A stretch of DNA of 64,000 nt from Linnemannia hyalina (GCA_019671135.1 JAHRHY010000008.1:62001-126000), one strand, 5' to 3'; positions 33,469 to 46,391 are shown, counted from the first letter of the stretch. The notes: a model not told the origin generated them from the letters alone. Translations and numbers: made by a program.

Positions 33469-34230
33469 ATTTGCTAGTTGGTCGTTGGGTGGGTTGCTAG
33501 GGTATAGACGGGGCGTTCCTAGAAGTGGAAAAAATGCACCACAAGAGTCACGTCAATACCCGGATAAAAAAGAATCGTTTTTGTTGTTGCTGTTTGTTGG
33601 TATTGTTGTTGATTCATGATTGTTTTATGATGATCATTCTGTGGATTGAATGTGGTCAGAGAATGTGTGTGTATCCTGGAGTCTAATGTGGTGTCCGTAC
33701 CAAGAAGTAAAAAGCGGCGCTGCGATCGAACGGAGGGGGAGAGAGTGTGATCCTGATCCTTGAGGAGAGTAAAAGCAAAGGGTTCCAAGAGCACCGCTTC
33801 TCGGCCCTTTTTGTATCAACAGAGTCAACGCCGATGGGCCTTGTTGACACTACAATAGGCAGTCACTCGATCACTTTATTATTGGTGGCGCATTCCAGTG
33901 GTAGATGGTGTATCTGCCATAACATGGCGACGCTTAAACAGTTCCGGCGACAAGTACAAGAACTGTATGAAGGTGGCCACGGCACCCGATCTCATCGTCC
34001 GTAAACTGCTCTGCCTTGGCTCCATCCTGTTTAAGCATCAATATGAGACTGTTTGAAGCCTCAAGTGTCGTTTCATGTTCCATAGATTCCTACGTCTTTC
34101 CTGTTGGCGCCCCGAAGAGCGATAAACAAAAAATAAAACAAAAAGCTGCAGGAAAGATTTGGCTAAAGGATTGGGTTTATTTGGGTTTGAACAAAAAGGA
34201 AAAAAAGAATTAGGAAAAGATCCTAATGAT
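33469..34230. other. Intergenic region
   Basis: Upstream of MIA40 and downstream of eS25, both on minus. Contains ACCGCTTCTCGGCCCTTTTTG at 33797-33817, similar to the first 18 bases of U2 snRNA, but the following sequence does not match U2 (see rejected list). No gene. Confidence 0.5.
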
Positions 34231-35757
34231 TTATTCCTGAGCGGCAGTCTCCTTCTTGGGAGCAGCCTTCTTCTCCTCCTCGACGCCGGTGGCACGAGTG
34301 TAGATCCACTGGGCACCGTGGGTGGAGACGGGGACGATGACACCCTGGTTGGCGAGCTCACGAATGGCAGCGCGGGCAAGGGAGCCGTTGATGCGGAGAC
34401 GGTCAACGAGAACGGAAGGCGAAACGAGCTTGTAGGTGGGGACCTCCTTCATCAACTTGTCGTAGGTGGTCTTGTCGAGGATGACGGCGTTGTTGGCCTT
34501 GTCCTTAACCTTTCCCTTGGACCACTTCTACTCATATGCAGGGAGCAAAATACAAAAATAATGCAATGTGTGAGTATTCCCAGTTGTGCTTGATAGGGGT
34601 CAAATAGGAGTTCCTTGATAGTGCACTCGGCCCAATGGATTGATGGCAAGCGAGGCTTTCGTCGTCTTTTCGTTGTGTTTGTGTGTACGCCTGTCCGACT
34701 TTCTATGTCGTTGTCATCTTGTTGTTCTGAATCAAGGAGACAGATTCCATTGCTGTTGCTGATGTGTCTGACTGGTCGTTTTGGATCTAGTGCAGACGGA
34801 TTCCATTGCAGTTGCGGTTGCTGCTGCTGTTTTTGTTGTTGTTGTTGTTGTTGTTCTTGATGCTGATGTATCTGACTCGTGTAGAACAGATCACTACACT
34901 TTGCTCTCCTTGCTACAACTTCATCCTTTTCTCTCTCCTTGCTCGTTACTCCATTGCCGATCGGAATCGAGTTTGAAGATCAAGAGCTCCAATATTTTCG
35001 TTGTGTTTTCTTCCACTTCCAGAAAGGAAAATAAAGACATCCCGCGGCGTTGAAACTCCCGCTTGCTTCTTTTTTGTTGTTTCCTTATCCTTCCTGCTGT
35101 TGTTGATATTTGCTACTCCTGACTGTTGTTCCGCGAGTTGCTCTGTCAAAGAAGTGTATAGTACCTTCTTCTTGGCTTTGCCACCCGAGGATGACGTAGG
35201 CTTAGCAGCAACGTCCTTTTTGGCCTGTTGACAAGGAGAACGCACAAGATATTGAAGAAAGAGGTCAGTACACTGGAGTCAAATGGGCCATTGCGGTAAC
35301 TGAGGAGGTATTCCCTAACCCATATGGGTTGGTTGTTGTTTCTTGACAGGCAAACGATCCTGTTTTTTTGGTTGTCAGTGTTGATCTTGTTTGTTTGTGC
35401 TGGTTGATGAATATGTTGTGTTTCTTAGTAGTTTGATGAAAGAGGTTTCGTTGATCCTGATCAGGGTGTTTGAGCTTCTGATTCAGAGAGACAGTAAGTC
35501 AAAGAGAGTTCCTGGATGAGTAAGATCACTACCCCACTCTTCTTCTTTTGTGGAGATGAGTGAGAGGGTGAATCGACGGTGATTGGAGCCACAGACATTG
35601 GTGACAATGGCTGATAAGTTGTTGTTGTTGTTGGGATGATGGTGTGTGTCGATATCCTGTGGTTGAATGAGGGTGATCGATCGATGGATGGGCGTTGTTG
35701 ACATGGTCCTCCTAGTACGATGGATGTATGTCCGATATATCCGATAGATATGTATGC
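34231..35757 (-). CDS. RPS25: 40S ribosomal protein eS25
   Basis: Two coding exons are certain: 35224-35165 (20 residues, [20 protein letters not shown]) and 34527-34231 (98 residues plus stop). They are separated by an intron of 637 bases with a GTACTA donor and TAG acceptor. The second exon reads [16 protein letters not shown], then [18 protein letters not shown], then [19 protein letters not shown], the winged-helix core of eS25, with a Lys/Glu-rich end. eS25 is in the head of the small ribosomal subunit. The initiator Met is not in the first mapped exon. As in other fungi, a first exon of just ATG is likely; ATG|GTGCGC at 35757-35755 after a pyrimidine-rich stretch is a candidate, and the upper boundary here is based on it. 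Coding density before 35165 is otherwise low. Confidence 0.9.
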
Positions 35758-36186
35758 GCACCATATTGAATCTGAGCAAAAGAGGAAGAAACACTTTCGC
35801 CTGCAGTCGACCGTCGTCTTTACACATTTCTCCCTTGACACCAAAGCATAAGTCACGAGCACACCGTCAAGTCAGGTGATCGATTAACGTGGGCAATTCT
35901 TTTTTTAAACTGTTCGTTCTTCACCTTCCATTGCCCATTGCCTTGCCTCCCCTCCTTTCCTTCCCTTCCGCATCCATCTTCCTTCTCTCCTCCACCACTT
36001 CCTCCTCTACGTCCACTCTCATCATCCCCATTCTACCTCCATCCTCCTTCTCTTTCTCCTCCTCTTTCTCTTTCTTTTTCTCCTCCTTCTCTCGTACTCT
36101 CACTTACTCTCTCTCTTGCACTCTCTTTCTCTCTCTCTCACCCCTTCCTCCTCGCACTCTCTCCTCTCCTCTACTCCTTCAGCACT
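35758..36186. promoter_or_regulatory. Divergent promoter between eS25 and the NDFIP gene
   Basis: About 430 bases. The right half is almost pure pyrimidine on the plus strand (35930-36180), a CT-rich leader directly before the ATG at 36187. The left part includes the pyrimidine-rich minus-strand stretch before the candidate eS25 start. Confidence 0.5.
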
Positions 36187-38647
36187 ATGAACCGGGCTCA
36201 CTCATACGCTCAGGTGAGGCACTTTTTGTATTATTTCTTGTTTTACACAAGACAAGGACAACCACAACCGCTTTTCCACAGTGTATCCTCTCTACCTGGC
36301 TATATCTCTGCCTTGTCTCGGCTCGCATTTTTTTTGTTCCCTGCACCGCAATTTGCGTCTGTTTCTCTGGGCTGTTCTCTCCCTGCCTTGCTCTTGACTT
36401 TTTTTTCTTGCGTTGCCTTCACTTTCTTCATTGCGGCAGTGAGCGACCCTTTTGTGGCAGTGAGAACGGGAAGGTGTGGCTAGGGGTGAACAGAATAGCA
36501 ACAACAACAGCAACTTATCCCACATGCACATCCCACACACCAGCCAGCAAGCAGGCCACATGCATAATAATCAGCCATTGCCAAAGGGAAACAATGGGAC
36601 GTTGGGAACAGCGGCAAGGAGAGAAGGCGTGTTGATGGTCCACGCCATCGAGTGTTCTGTATAGAGACTTTCTATGTATTCCTTGGCATCTTCGTCAACG
36701 ACAAGATATGGCAAGATACGATCCCTTCCGGAACAAAGGAATACCCAGAAAAGAACAGAAAAAAAAAAAGAATACAATAGAATAGAGGGAACAACCAACC
36801 AACCTAGCCCAGATAACTAACCATAACTCACCTTTGGTTTCTCTCTTCATTGTTATCCATTCCACCTTCTCCCTTTTCTCCAACGAACTCTGCGGTACCC
36901 CTTCCAATCCACCCCCTTAATCTCTGGTCCCCCTCTTCCCTTCCCCTTCCTCTGCCTCTTACACCCACTCATTAAAAACACAACAATAGGTTCCTGCCCA
37001 GGACTCCAGCAGCAGCAGCAACAGCATAAACGACGACATTATCACCCCCAGCAACAATGGCGGCGGCAGTGGTAGCCCAACTAGCGGGATCAGCAGCAGG
37101 AGCAAGGGCAAACAAAACAGCAAAGGATACGCAACCCTCCACAACGACGATGATGACGACGACGACGTCGCCGAGGATAGCGTCATGCTCCGACCTATGA
37201 CCACAGCCTCCTCCTCAGCCCCCCGTCGGTCAATATACCCCAGTCGCCGCCAGCACCGAGTCAACGACCACGACGACGAAGAGGACGACGACGATTTTGA
37301 TGATAGTGAGATTTACGACCATCAAGACGATAACGAAATCTCAGTCGCGCCACCAGTACAAGGATCGTCTTCCGCGTCGTCCTCCTCTGCTGCTGGCCCA
37401 TCGTCAACATCACTTAATACCGCAGGCAACCGGGGATCCTCGTCTTGGTTTGGTTCTAGCTCGAGGGGCATGTCTGGCGCACGGACAACCAACCGGTCGT
37501 TCTTGGCCCGATTGACAGGTAGACAGCGACCAGACCGGGATGCCCGCATTATGATCCAAACAACCATGGACGGTGTATTTTCCAACCTCTCTGCCAAACC
37601 CCGTGTCGAGAAGCCCATTGAAGAAGAACTCCCTCCAGTACGTTCTCCCTTGACTTCAGTCATGTCTTGTATTATTAATGATTAATTCAAATCAAACTTA
37701 CCCTACCTCGCTCTCTCCCTCTCCTTCCCTCTTGTTATCAATTGATAATAATAGTCATACAAGTCCGCTGCGTTAGATATTTCGCCTGCATACTATGAGA
37801 CGACAGTTAACTCCCCAGCTGCTGGCTTCTACATGGATGAGGACGAAGCCCTAGTGGACGGTCTCCCTGTCGGTGGGCTCCTTGGCTTCATGTGGAACAT
37901 GATAAGTACGTCCATATGCTCGTCTTGTTTGCCAAAGATTGAATGTCGCTTACGAACAGACATCGGGAGAGGAAGATAGTTAATCCTAACAAACAAACAT
38001 TCCCCATTTTTGCGTTTGTTTACAAAATAGTATCAATGAGTTTCCAGTTTGTGGGATTCTTCTTGACATACCTTCTTCACACCTCACACGCGACCAAGAA
38101 CGGATCCAAGGCTGGATTGGGCTTTACCTTCATGTCGATGGGCTATCAGATGTTACAAGGCAAATCTCTGACAGAAGATGGCACCTCTCAGGACGAACCT
38201 TCGCTCGATGCTGACACTGGTTACATGGGCAACATCCCTCCAGCATCCGAGATAGACCTGCCCCTCCAGTCGACGAGTGAATACTATTGGCTGTCGTGGT
38301 TCATGGTCATCTTGGGCGCAGCCATTGTTGCCCAATCCCTGTTTGAGTTTGCAAGGGCCAAGAGGACTCAGATAGTGGTCAATGCTTCCTCCTCCGAAGT
38401 ATTGGAGGAATCCGTGAGTGCTAGTACTGCGGCAGGCGCGGCTCAGGCGTTTGCTTTGGCAATGTTCACTGCACAGACCAGCCCCCAACCTGTACCTGCA
38501 TCGGCTTCTACCTCTGGGTCAGGATCAGGATCTACTGCAGGCGCAGCAGCGCCAGAATCTACTTCTGCACCCCCATCGTCTACAGCAGCAGGGGTAGCAC
38601 CAGGAGAACCAAGTGGATCCAGAACAGTAGTTGTAATGATGCCATAG
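36187..38647 (+). CDS. NDFIP/Bsd2 family ubiquitin-ligase adaptor membrane protein
   Basis: Four exons join in frame: 36187-36213 (nine codons), 36990-37637, 37755-37905 and 38031-38647, giving 480 residues. The N-terminal 220 residues are disordered and acidic with Asp runs. The family core starts with PPSYKSA (PPxY at 224-227), the signal that binds WW domains of Nedd4/Rsp5 ligases, followed by DGLPVGGLLGFMWNMI, SMSFQFVGFFLTYLLHTSHATKNGSKAGLGFTF and a third membrane span (WLSWFMVILGAAIVAQSLFEF). Bsd2/NDFIP proteins sit in the Golgi and endosomes and bring membrane proteins such as metal transporters to the ligase. The PPxY is split by an intron: PP ends exon 2 and SY begins exon 3. The first intron is 776 bases, with the long space between holding only low-complexity sequence. 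Confidence 0.9.
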
Positions 38648-38812
38648 AATCGAGCAAAGTGTTCAATATATAAGAAAGTAGATGACTCCCTATTCCTCTC
38701 ATACCAATGTGCGTTGATTGTGTGAATCAATAATTACTGCCGCCTGTATTGTTGATTGTTCTAATGCTCAAAGAATAATAGCACGGTGTTTTCTCCAAGC
38801 TCCATGCGACCA
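38648..38812. other. Convergent 3' flank
   Basis: 165 bases between the stop codons of the NDFIP gene (plus) and the golgin gene (minus). Nothing else seen. Confidence 0.7.
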
Positions 38813-41800
38813 TTATGCTCCACGCGACAACCTCTTCGTCTCGTCCGGTGTCAGTTTCAGCACCTGTGCCACCACAGGGACCAATTGTTGCTAAAATCAC
38901 CAGGATCAGGCAAAGGCAAGAAAATGGGGAACGTTAGTGGAATGAATCAATTATGGGTTCAGTTAAGCGTGAGCACCTCAATGATAATGACAATTAACGA
39001 AAAGTAAGAAACTTACACGACGTTCCTTGTGCTCCATAAAGTTCAGGAGGACGTTCTTAAGGTACTCGACATTGACATCGTCCTCGGGTTGCTGGAACAT
39101 GCGACCAAAGTTGGGCGTGCTTGGAGGTGTCGACTGAGGGGACATGGCTCCAGCCCTGCCGCCTCTTGCTCCTGCAGCTGGTGCGGCTCCTCCGACGGTT
39201 GGTGTGTGGGGTGGTGGAACAGCAGAGCCGGGGTGTCCAGGTGTCTGGGGAATGGGTCCTCCGGGCGTGAAAGGGCCTGCCTGTGAAGATGGGGATCCAG
39301 GGACTTGCTTCTGTAACTTTCTCACTTCCTCCTTGAGCGTCTATTTAACGATTTCAAGGTGCGAAATAATAGCAGTAAAGGTTAGAGAAAGAAAAGCATT
39401 TGGGAGCAGTTATAAGTTGGCGATCGCAACGACCTGCCTTGACTTGTTAATTACCTTGTTCATAGTGCGGAGATGTCCTTCCCGCATCTTGGACTCCTCC
39501 ACATACTTCTCGTGCGAGCTCTTCTCCTGTGCCAAAATCGCCTCGAGATCCTTGAAGTGTTGCTATTGTTCATATCCATCCCAACAGGAGGTAAAATAAC
39601 GTTAGAACTATGCTCGGCGGAACTTCCAAGTATGTCAATATGTAACAACAAGGTGACCTACAAGTTCGAGCTCAAGGTTGCGTTGGCGTTCCCTCATCTC
39701 GTGGAGTTCGGCTTCTGCAGAATCAACCTTGGTCTTTTGCTCCTGTTCAACCACTTTCAGGGTCTTGACCTCTTCCGTTCGTAGAGTCTCAGCGACCTTG
39801 ATCTTGTCCAGCTCCGCCTCCTTGGAAGCGACAGTATCCTTCAATTTGTCAATCTCGGCACTCAAAGTCTCTCTCGTCTCCTCAACCTCCTGCTGTAGGT
39901 TCTCAAGGACACTCCTCTGGCTCTCACTGCGCGTCTTCATGGTCGCCTGGATCTGCTCAAGCTTGGTCTCGAGGTCAATTGCCTTGCGCCGGATACCTTC
40001 ACACTCTGCGACCTTGGACTCTGCCACTCGCTTGGCATGTGAGGTCTCCTCCTCCAGCATTGACACCCGGTCGCGAGCCTCCTCCAACTGGTGGCGGTAC
40101 TCGCGCATCTCGTGCTCGACATTCTCGAGCGAGGTCTGGGACGACTCAAACTCGGCCTGCTTCATCTGGAGCTGATCAAAGTACTGATCCTTCTCCTGAA
40201 TCAGCTTCTCCTTGTCTTGGACCATCTTGGCCTGGACTGCCTGCAGTCGAGACAAATCATTGGTCACTGTCGCCTGCTGCGCCGCTGACTTATTTGCCAA
40301 CGTCTTGGCCTCCTGTGTCGCCTTGGCCATCGCCACCTTACAGGCCTCCAACTCGTCCACAGCCTCCTGCTTCTCTTTCTCCAACCGCAGGATCTGCTTC
40401 CGTGTCGTCTTGAGAAGTGTCATCGACTTTTGCAGCTTCTCATCGTCTTCAGCCTTGGCTTTCCGGGCGAGCTCGAGGTCCTCATCGCGCTGGTGAATAA
40501 TCGATTTGGCGAGGGCCAAGGCTTCCTTGGTATCCCGATCCTTCATCGTCAAAGTGCTGACTTTGCCCTGGAGCTCTGTCACCAGCTGCTGTCCCTCTGT
40601 CTTGGCGATCGACATTTGGCCATTGTCCTCCTCCAACACCCTGAGCAACTTGGTCGCCTCGTCCTTTTGAGCCCTGGCATCCTTGAGTTGTGCCTCCATC
40701 TCTGTCTGCTGTTGTTCCAAGATAGCCTTCTCATCCGACAATGACTTGATCTGATCCAGCAATTCAGAGATCTCAGTAGCGGTCGACGATTGAGACTTCT
40801 GCAGTTGCGACTGGACCTTGGTCAGCTCCGTCTTGGTCTCGTCCAGGTCCTTGGTGAGCTGGGCGACCTTCTCTTCAGCCTCCTGTGCCTTGGACGCTCC
40901 ATCCTGAGCACCCTTGGCCACCTGCTCGACCTCTGCAACCTTAGCTAGAGCGATATCCCTCTCCGCAACAGCAGCCTCATGCTTGGTCTGGGACTCCTTC
41001 AAGGCAATTTCTTTCTCCTGGCCAATCTTTTCAAAATCTGCACGGGCAGCCTCCAAATCCTTGGTCAACAACTCCTTCTCCTTGGTCAAGGTGTCAACCT
41101 GAGCAGCTAAGGCATCCTGGTGGCCCTTCTTGGACTTCTTGGAATCTTCCAATCGTTTCTCGAGAGTTGCAACCTTCTCCTGAACGGAATCACGCTCCTG
41201 AGTCAATTCCTGAACCTTGGCAATGGCTTCCTGCTCAGTCTTGCGGACAGTCTCCAGCTCTGCCGTCACCTTCTCAACCTCCTCCTGAACACGAACTTGT
41301 TCCTTGGAGTGGGACTCGGACTGCTCCTTGACCTTGGTCTCCAAATCAGTCTTCTTTTGACACAGGGTCTCGAGCTCCTTTTCCACGGCAACGTGTTCCT
41401 GGACTTTGGCCTCCAGAGCAATCTTTTCCTTGCGCAATGACTCGAGATCCTTCTCCAAGGCAGCGTGGTTCTTCTCGGCGATCGATTGGGAAGCCTCGAG
41501 CTCCTGCTGCTTCTTGACGAGGGCCTCGCGTTCCTGGATCAGGGTCTTGACCTGCTCAGCAGCCTCCTCGTGGCGTTGGCCTCCTGAAGAAGTGGCGTCA
41601 GCAGCCTGCTTCTTGGCCTCATCCAATGATTGGGTCAGTTTTTGCTCGTTCTCCTTAGCGACCTGGAGCTCCTTCGATAGGTCTGACTCCTTGACCTTGA
41701 GCTCCTCAAGACTCTTGCGCAATGCCTCTGTTGATGTCGAGTGATCCTCGGTAACATGGGCAAGTTGGGCTTCCAGATCCTTGAACGACTGAGACAACTT

Positions 41801-44800
41801 CTCCTTGTCCTGCTCCAGAGCCTTGACGGTTTCGACAGTCTTCTCCAGCTCTTGGATACGGGCCTGCAAGGTCTCCTGTCTCTTCAGCTCCTCGCTTAAC
41901 TTGACCTGCTGTTCAGTCAGGGTCTTGTCCTTCTCTTCAATGACCTTCTCCTGCTCTGAGATCTGTTGCTTCAGAGCCTTGATCGTAGACTCTGACTCGG
42001 CAGCAGCGGCAGCTTCAGCACTGCCGTCGGTCTTGGTCTCGTCTCCAGAAACGGCTCCAGCAGCAGCAGTTTGAGCCTTCTCCAGGTCGGCCTTCAAGGC
42101 AGCGACCAACGCCTCGGCCTCCTGCTTGGCAGCCTTGGTGTGGTTGAGTTCCTGGCGCAACTTCTTTTGAGTATTCTTGGAGGGGACGTGGTTGAGACTG
42201 ACAATCTCGGCCTCAAGCGTGGTGATCTTGGCCTTCAGTTCCTCCTCGACGGATGTGTCCGCGCCAGCTCCGGCGTCAGTCTCCTTGCTCTTGCTGTTGT
42301 GGTTGCCAGTGGTGGAAACAACAGCGACTGCAGCGGCAGCAGCTGTGGCTGTGGCGAGAGCAGCTTCAGCAGCAGACACCTTGGATGCCTGCTCTTCCAT
42401 CTGCTGCTTAGCCTTGGCGAGATCCTCCTCAATAGCCTGGAACTTGTTGGTGACGTTCCGCTCCTTCTCCTGAACAACCGCCATCTTTGCCAAAATCTCC
42501 TCCTTCTCCTGGTTCAGGGCATCAACCTCCTGCTGTTGCTCGTCAATCTCGGTAACCTTGGCTTGAAGTTGTTGCTCCTTCTCGTCCACCTTGGCCTTCC
42601 ACTCCTGCAGGACCTTCTCGTTCTCCTCCGCCAAAGCCCGGATCTTCTCCTGTGCCGCAGTCGACGATTGGGACAAGGCTTCCTTCTCGGCGGTAAGGGC
42701 CTGAACCTTCTCCTGGGCATCGGACACAGAATGAGCCAAGGTCTCCTTCTCGGCAGTCAAATCCTTGATGGTATCCTGGAACTGCTGGACTTCCTTCTCC
42801 TTCTCCTCGACCTTGGCTGAGACGGTGGCCAACTCTGCAGACAAGTCCGGTTTCTCGCTCAATTGCTTCTTCAAGTCATCCCGCTCCTTGGTCAAGGTCG
42901 CCACAGACTCCTCCTTGATTTGGATCTCCTTGCGTACGGCGTCCAGTTGCTCCTGTATCTTGTAACTTGACTCTTCCGTGGCGTTCATATGCTGAGTGTA
43001 CTCCTCGACCTTTCGTTCTAGATCTGCCTTTTCCTGACGAACCTTGGCGAGATCTTTCTCGTGGGTCTCCAGGGACTTTTGGTTGTCGAACCGAAGTTGC
43101 TCCAGAGCCTTCTCGGAATCCTGGCGCAATGTCAATTCCAAAGTCCGTGCTTCCTTTTGAGCCTCGAGAGCCTTGTGGGTCTCATCTTCCAAGGCTTTCT
43201 GAGCCTGCTCGCGTTCCTTTTGGGCCAACTCCATCTCCTTTTGAGCCTCGGCAAGCCGCCCATTGGTCTCCGTTAGGGCAATGTCGAGCTTTTGCAGCTC
43301 CTTCACCTGGGCGCGGGCAATCTTGAGCTCCTTCTCCGTCACGGCAGTAGCGTCCTTGATCGTCTTGCCAGCAGCCCGGGCCTCTGCTAATAATCTTTCT
43401 GCCTCCTGCTTGGCCTGAAGGGCATCTGCCTCCTTCTTGAGGGCTTCAGCCTCCTTGCTGAGGGCGTCGTCCTTGGCTCGCACAGCCTCAGTTTCACGCT
43501 TTATGGAAGCCTCGTATTCCGCCTGCGCCTTCAAAAGCGACTCCTTGGTCTCCTTGGCTTCCTGGGTAGCGGTTGCAAGCTCCTTTTCATGTCGGACCTT
43601 CGCCTTCTCGTCCTCCTTGGGTGGTACAGCAGGTGTGGCTGAGTCGGCGGCATCAGTGACGTCAATCAGGCTATCGTTTGTCGGCTTGTCTGTATCCTGC
43701 GCTGTTGACTGCTGTTGCTTAGTCTTCTTGCTGGTGTTGGACAAGACATGCTCCTTCTCCTCCATCTCTGCAACCTTCTTCTGCAACTCATCCAGCTTCT
43801 CGACCATTTCCTTCTTGACCTTGACTTCCTTGTCCAGATCTAATTGCAGCTGCAAAAGCTTGACCTCAGCCTGTTCCTGCTCCTGTTGGGCCTGCTTCTT
43901 CTCCTTCATGACACCGTCGAGTCGAACCATCAGATCTCGGAGAGCCTGGTCCTTCTTCTTTTGCTCCTTGGCTGTCGTCTTTTTGTCCTTCAGAATAGGT
44001 GAGCTGGCTCCTGAAGCTGTGGCCGAAGTTGTGGTTGTGTCTGGGACTGACACAGTTGCTGAAAGCGGGTCAGAGAGAGGGTCAGCCGTTGGCTCTGCAG
44101 AAGTCGTAGTAATAGTAGAGGCGAGTTCTTTTTCCAAGGTTTCGATCTTGCCCTCGAGCTCTGCAATGCGCTCCTGTTGTTTCTCGACTGACTCCTTTGT
44201 TGATGCATCTGCCTCGGGCTGTGCGCTGCGCTTCAGTCGCTCAACCTCCTAATTGAATGATAGTAAGATGCGAAGTTTCAAATTCTGTCAGTCGTCAGTG
44301 GCGGCTGCGTTGCGAATAAATGAAATCCGTGGTGGTTTTGTTGTTTGCTATGCGTCGGTTTACCTCTGATTTAGCAGCAAGCTGGTCCTGCAGGTTCTCG
44401 ATCATGTCTGATTGTGAGGCTTTCTCCAACCGATGTACCTCCTTCATCTTGTTAGCGTCTAGGAGCAATAATTAAGTGGGGCGACATTAGGACATACTGC
44501 ATGCACAATGGATGATTAAGCCTCTCTGCACGCACCAAAAAATAAATTATCAATAGAATACCTCGCAGTTCCTCGTTCAGTCGCTTGATTTCCTGCATGG
44601 AGATCTCACTCTTGTACGCCATGTTGCGAAGATGTGAATCCAGCGCCTCGACATCCGAAAGATCTTCCAGTGGGGTTGACGCCTTCAGAACTGCTTCGAT
44701 TGCAATCTTTTCCTGCACCAGTTTCTTGAATGCCGTCGCCAGATCTAATTATAAATATCAACGTCATTTCATGTTAGCAAACATGGTCCAGATAAATACA

Positions 44801-45376
44801 TCTTGGTATCAACGAGGGGAATAGTGCCTGAAAGTACAACAGGATACCTGGGAAGCGTGCCTCATAACGCTGTAACCGTTCGAGTTTCTCAATGACGGTC
44901 TCGGTCATTTCAATCCCGCCAGGTTCAGCCGCCTTGACAGCCTCCAACTGAGCTGGATCGGGTTTCTCTTGGAGTGGGTCCAGAGTCAGCTGTTTGACCA
45001 TGGCCATGAGTTTCTTATTTCCTGCAGGATTAGCGGCTGCTGGCGGTGGAGAGGTTGCAAAGCTGATCAGGTCGGCGGATTGGCGTCCTGTTTGGAGAGA
45101 TCGACGAAACAATGAACTCGAGGAGCTGATCCGCGGTGCCGGAGAAGATGTTGCAGGGGATCCTGGGCGTCCTCCTCCTGCTGAATTGGCGGAGAGTGGG
45201 TCCTGTAGGGGATCGTGTTGATGCTGACTGTCACCTGAAGGGCGGTGAGACGGGCTGTTGCCGGCTGAATGGGCGGCTTGGGCTGCTGCAGCCTGCGCGG
45301 CCTTGGCAGCTTCGATGCCCTTTTCTTGGATCGAGGTCAAGCTCGTGTTGAGCTTTTCCTTGAACGAGGAGAACAT
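38813..45376 (-). CDS. GRIP-domain golgin, long coiled-coil Golgi tether
   Basis: Seven exons join in frame: 45376-44848, 44744-44562, 44458-44364, 44248-39662, 39562-39455, 39340-39017 and 38890-38813, giving 1967 residues. The start MFSSFKEKLNTSLTSIQ is like that of other golgins. Residues about 175-1830 are almost continuous heptad-repeat coiled coil (Lys, Glu, Gln and Leu rich; 1529 codons in one exon). After a Pro/Gly-rich linker comes the GRIP domain: VEYLKNVLLNFMEHKERR, then across the last intron QQLVPVVAQVLKLTPDETKRL. GRIP binds the small GTPase Arl1 on the trans-Golgi, using the tyrosine in the EYLKN part. The relatives are human golgin-245/golgin-97 and yeast Imh1. The last exon of 78 bases would be missed by simple frame calling; without it the GRIP domain would be truncated. 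Confidence 0.93.
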
Positions 45377-46391
45377 GGCGTATCCTGAGTATCCGTTTGT
45401 TTTCTTTGCTGTCTTTTTTCTGTCCTTCTACAAGCATATAAAAAATGGTGGCGGAGGGGTCAGTTTTTCAGACATGTAACACTCTCGCTGTTCTGTTGAC
45501 GTTGCCAAGTGATCTTTTTTGTTTCTGATGCTGGCCCTGGTGGTAATTGGGAGGGTGTCTGAAAGTACCTAGATGGGGGGTCTGTTGAAGGGACTACTAG
45601 GCAGATGGGCGAGGGATCGTTCCTTAGTGGTAAGTTGAGGGAGTGACAGATGGATGGTTCCTGGTGGACATGCAAGGAGGGGTCGGGATGGGGCGGGGCT
45701 GAGGGTGAGTGTGTATATGAATAAAGGGATCAGGGTGCAGTCTCTCTATGCAAAACACGGAGGAGAATGAGATGGGGTATGAAAAAGTGATGGCGAAAAC
45801 ACGGGAATAAAAAAGGATGAGGAGGGGTGGATGTGTTGAACAAAAAGGAGTGAGAGAGAGACAGAGAGAGACAAGAAGGAAGTGGTGTAAGAAGTGACGA
45901 TGAATGGGTGCTGCAAAAACGTGACAATCTGGAAATTAGAGCCAAGGTGCAACAAGCACGGTGTCAATGCCACATGAAAAGCAATTGGATCTACTACAGC
46001 CTTTCGCTCACTTGCTCCCCTAGCCTCCTTAATTGCACACTGACACACAGTTATCACTCCTATGATTGATGATAGCGTATCGATTGCTTAGCCCCCATCA
46101 CGTCGCCCCGTTTGATCAGTACGCGTTTGATCTGTACATGTTTGATCAGCACACGCTATCTTGAATTGGACGTTTGTGATTTTAATCTGTGTACTCTATT
46201 CGAAGGGCGGGTGTAGGTGTGTATATGTCCCATGTGTGTGTGAATGAATGTGTTGATCCTGATTGAAGAGGCAACTGAAGCAAAGAGCAGGTTGTCAAAG
46301 TCATTATCGTATGTGCTGGTCCTTCGCGTCTTCTCTTGCTCCATATCGCCTCCGTCATGTCAGGTTGTTTTTTGGTAGTGGTCGCAAGTAT
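45377..46391. other. Intergenic region upstream of the golgin gene
   Basis: Contains the golgin promoter and the 3' flank of NDUFS6. On the minus strand 45740-45880 is CT-rich, giving Ser/Leu frames. It also has TGATCAGTACGCGTTTGATCTGTACATGTTTGATCAGCACACG (46114-46156), three near-copies of a GTTTGATCNGNAC unit. Confidence 0.55.
46111..46156. repeat. Tandem GTTTGATC-N-G-ACNCG units
   Basis: Three successive copies of a roughly 17-base unit GTTTGATCAGTACGC / GTTTGATCTGTACAT / GTTTGATCAGCACAC in the spacer between golgin and NDUFS6. The unit contains the palindrome TGATCA. Confidence 0.75.

Noticed and set aside
33797..33817. U2 snRNA-like ACCGCTTCTCGGCCCTTTTTG
   Set aside because: Only about the first 18 bases resemble U2; the branch-point interaction region and later stems are missing, and the match could be chance.
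35889..36635. 248-residue hydrophobic frame over the start of the NDFIP gene
   Set aside because: Read from a CT-rich leader and an intron; the true product uses the ATG at 36187 in another frame and is spliced after nine codons.
39678..44252. Many long plus-strand frames of Ser, Leu, Cys-rich sequence
   Set aside because: They are antisense shadows of the golgin coiled-coil exon, whose Lys/Glu/Gln codons leave the other strand open.
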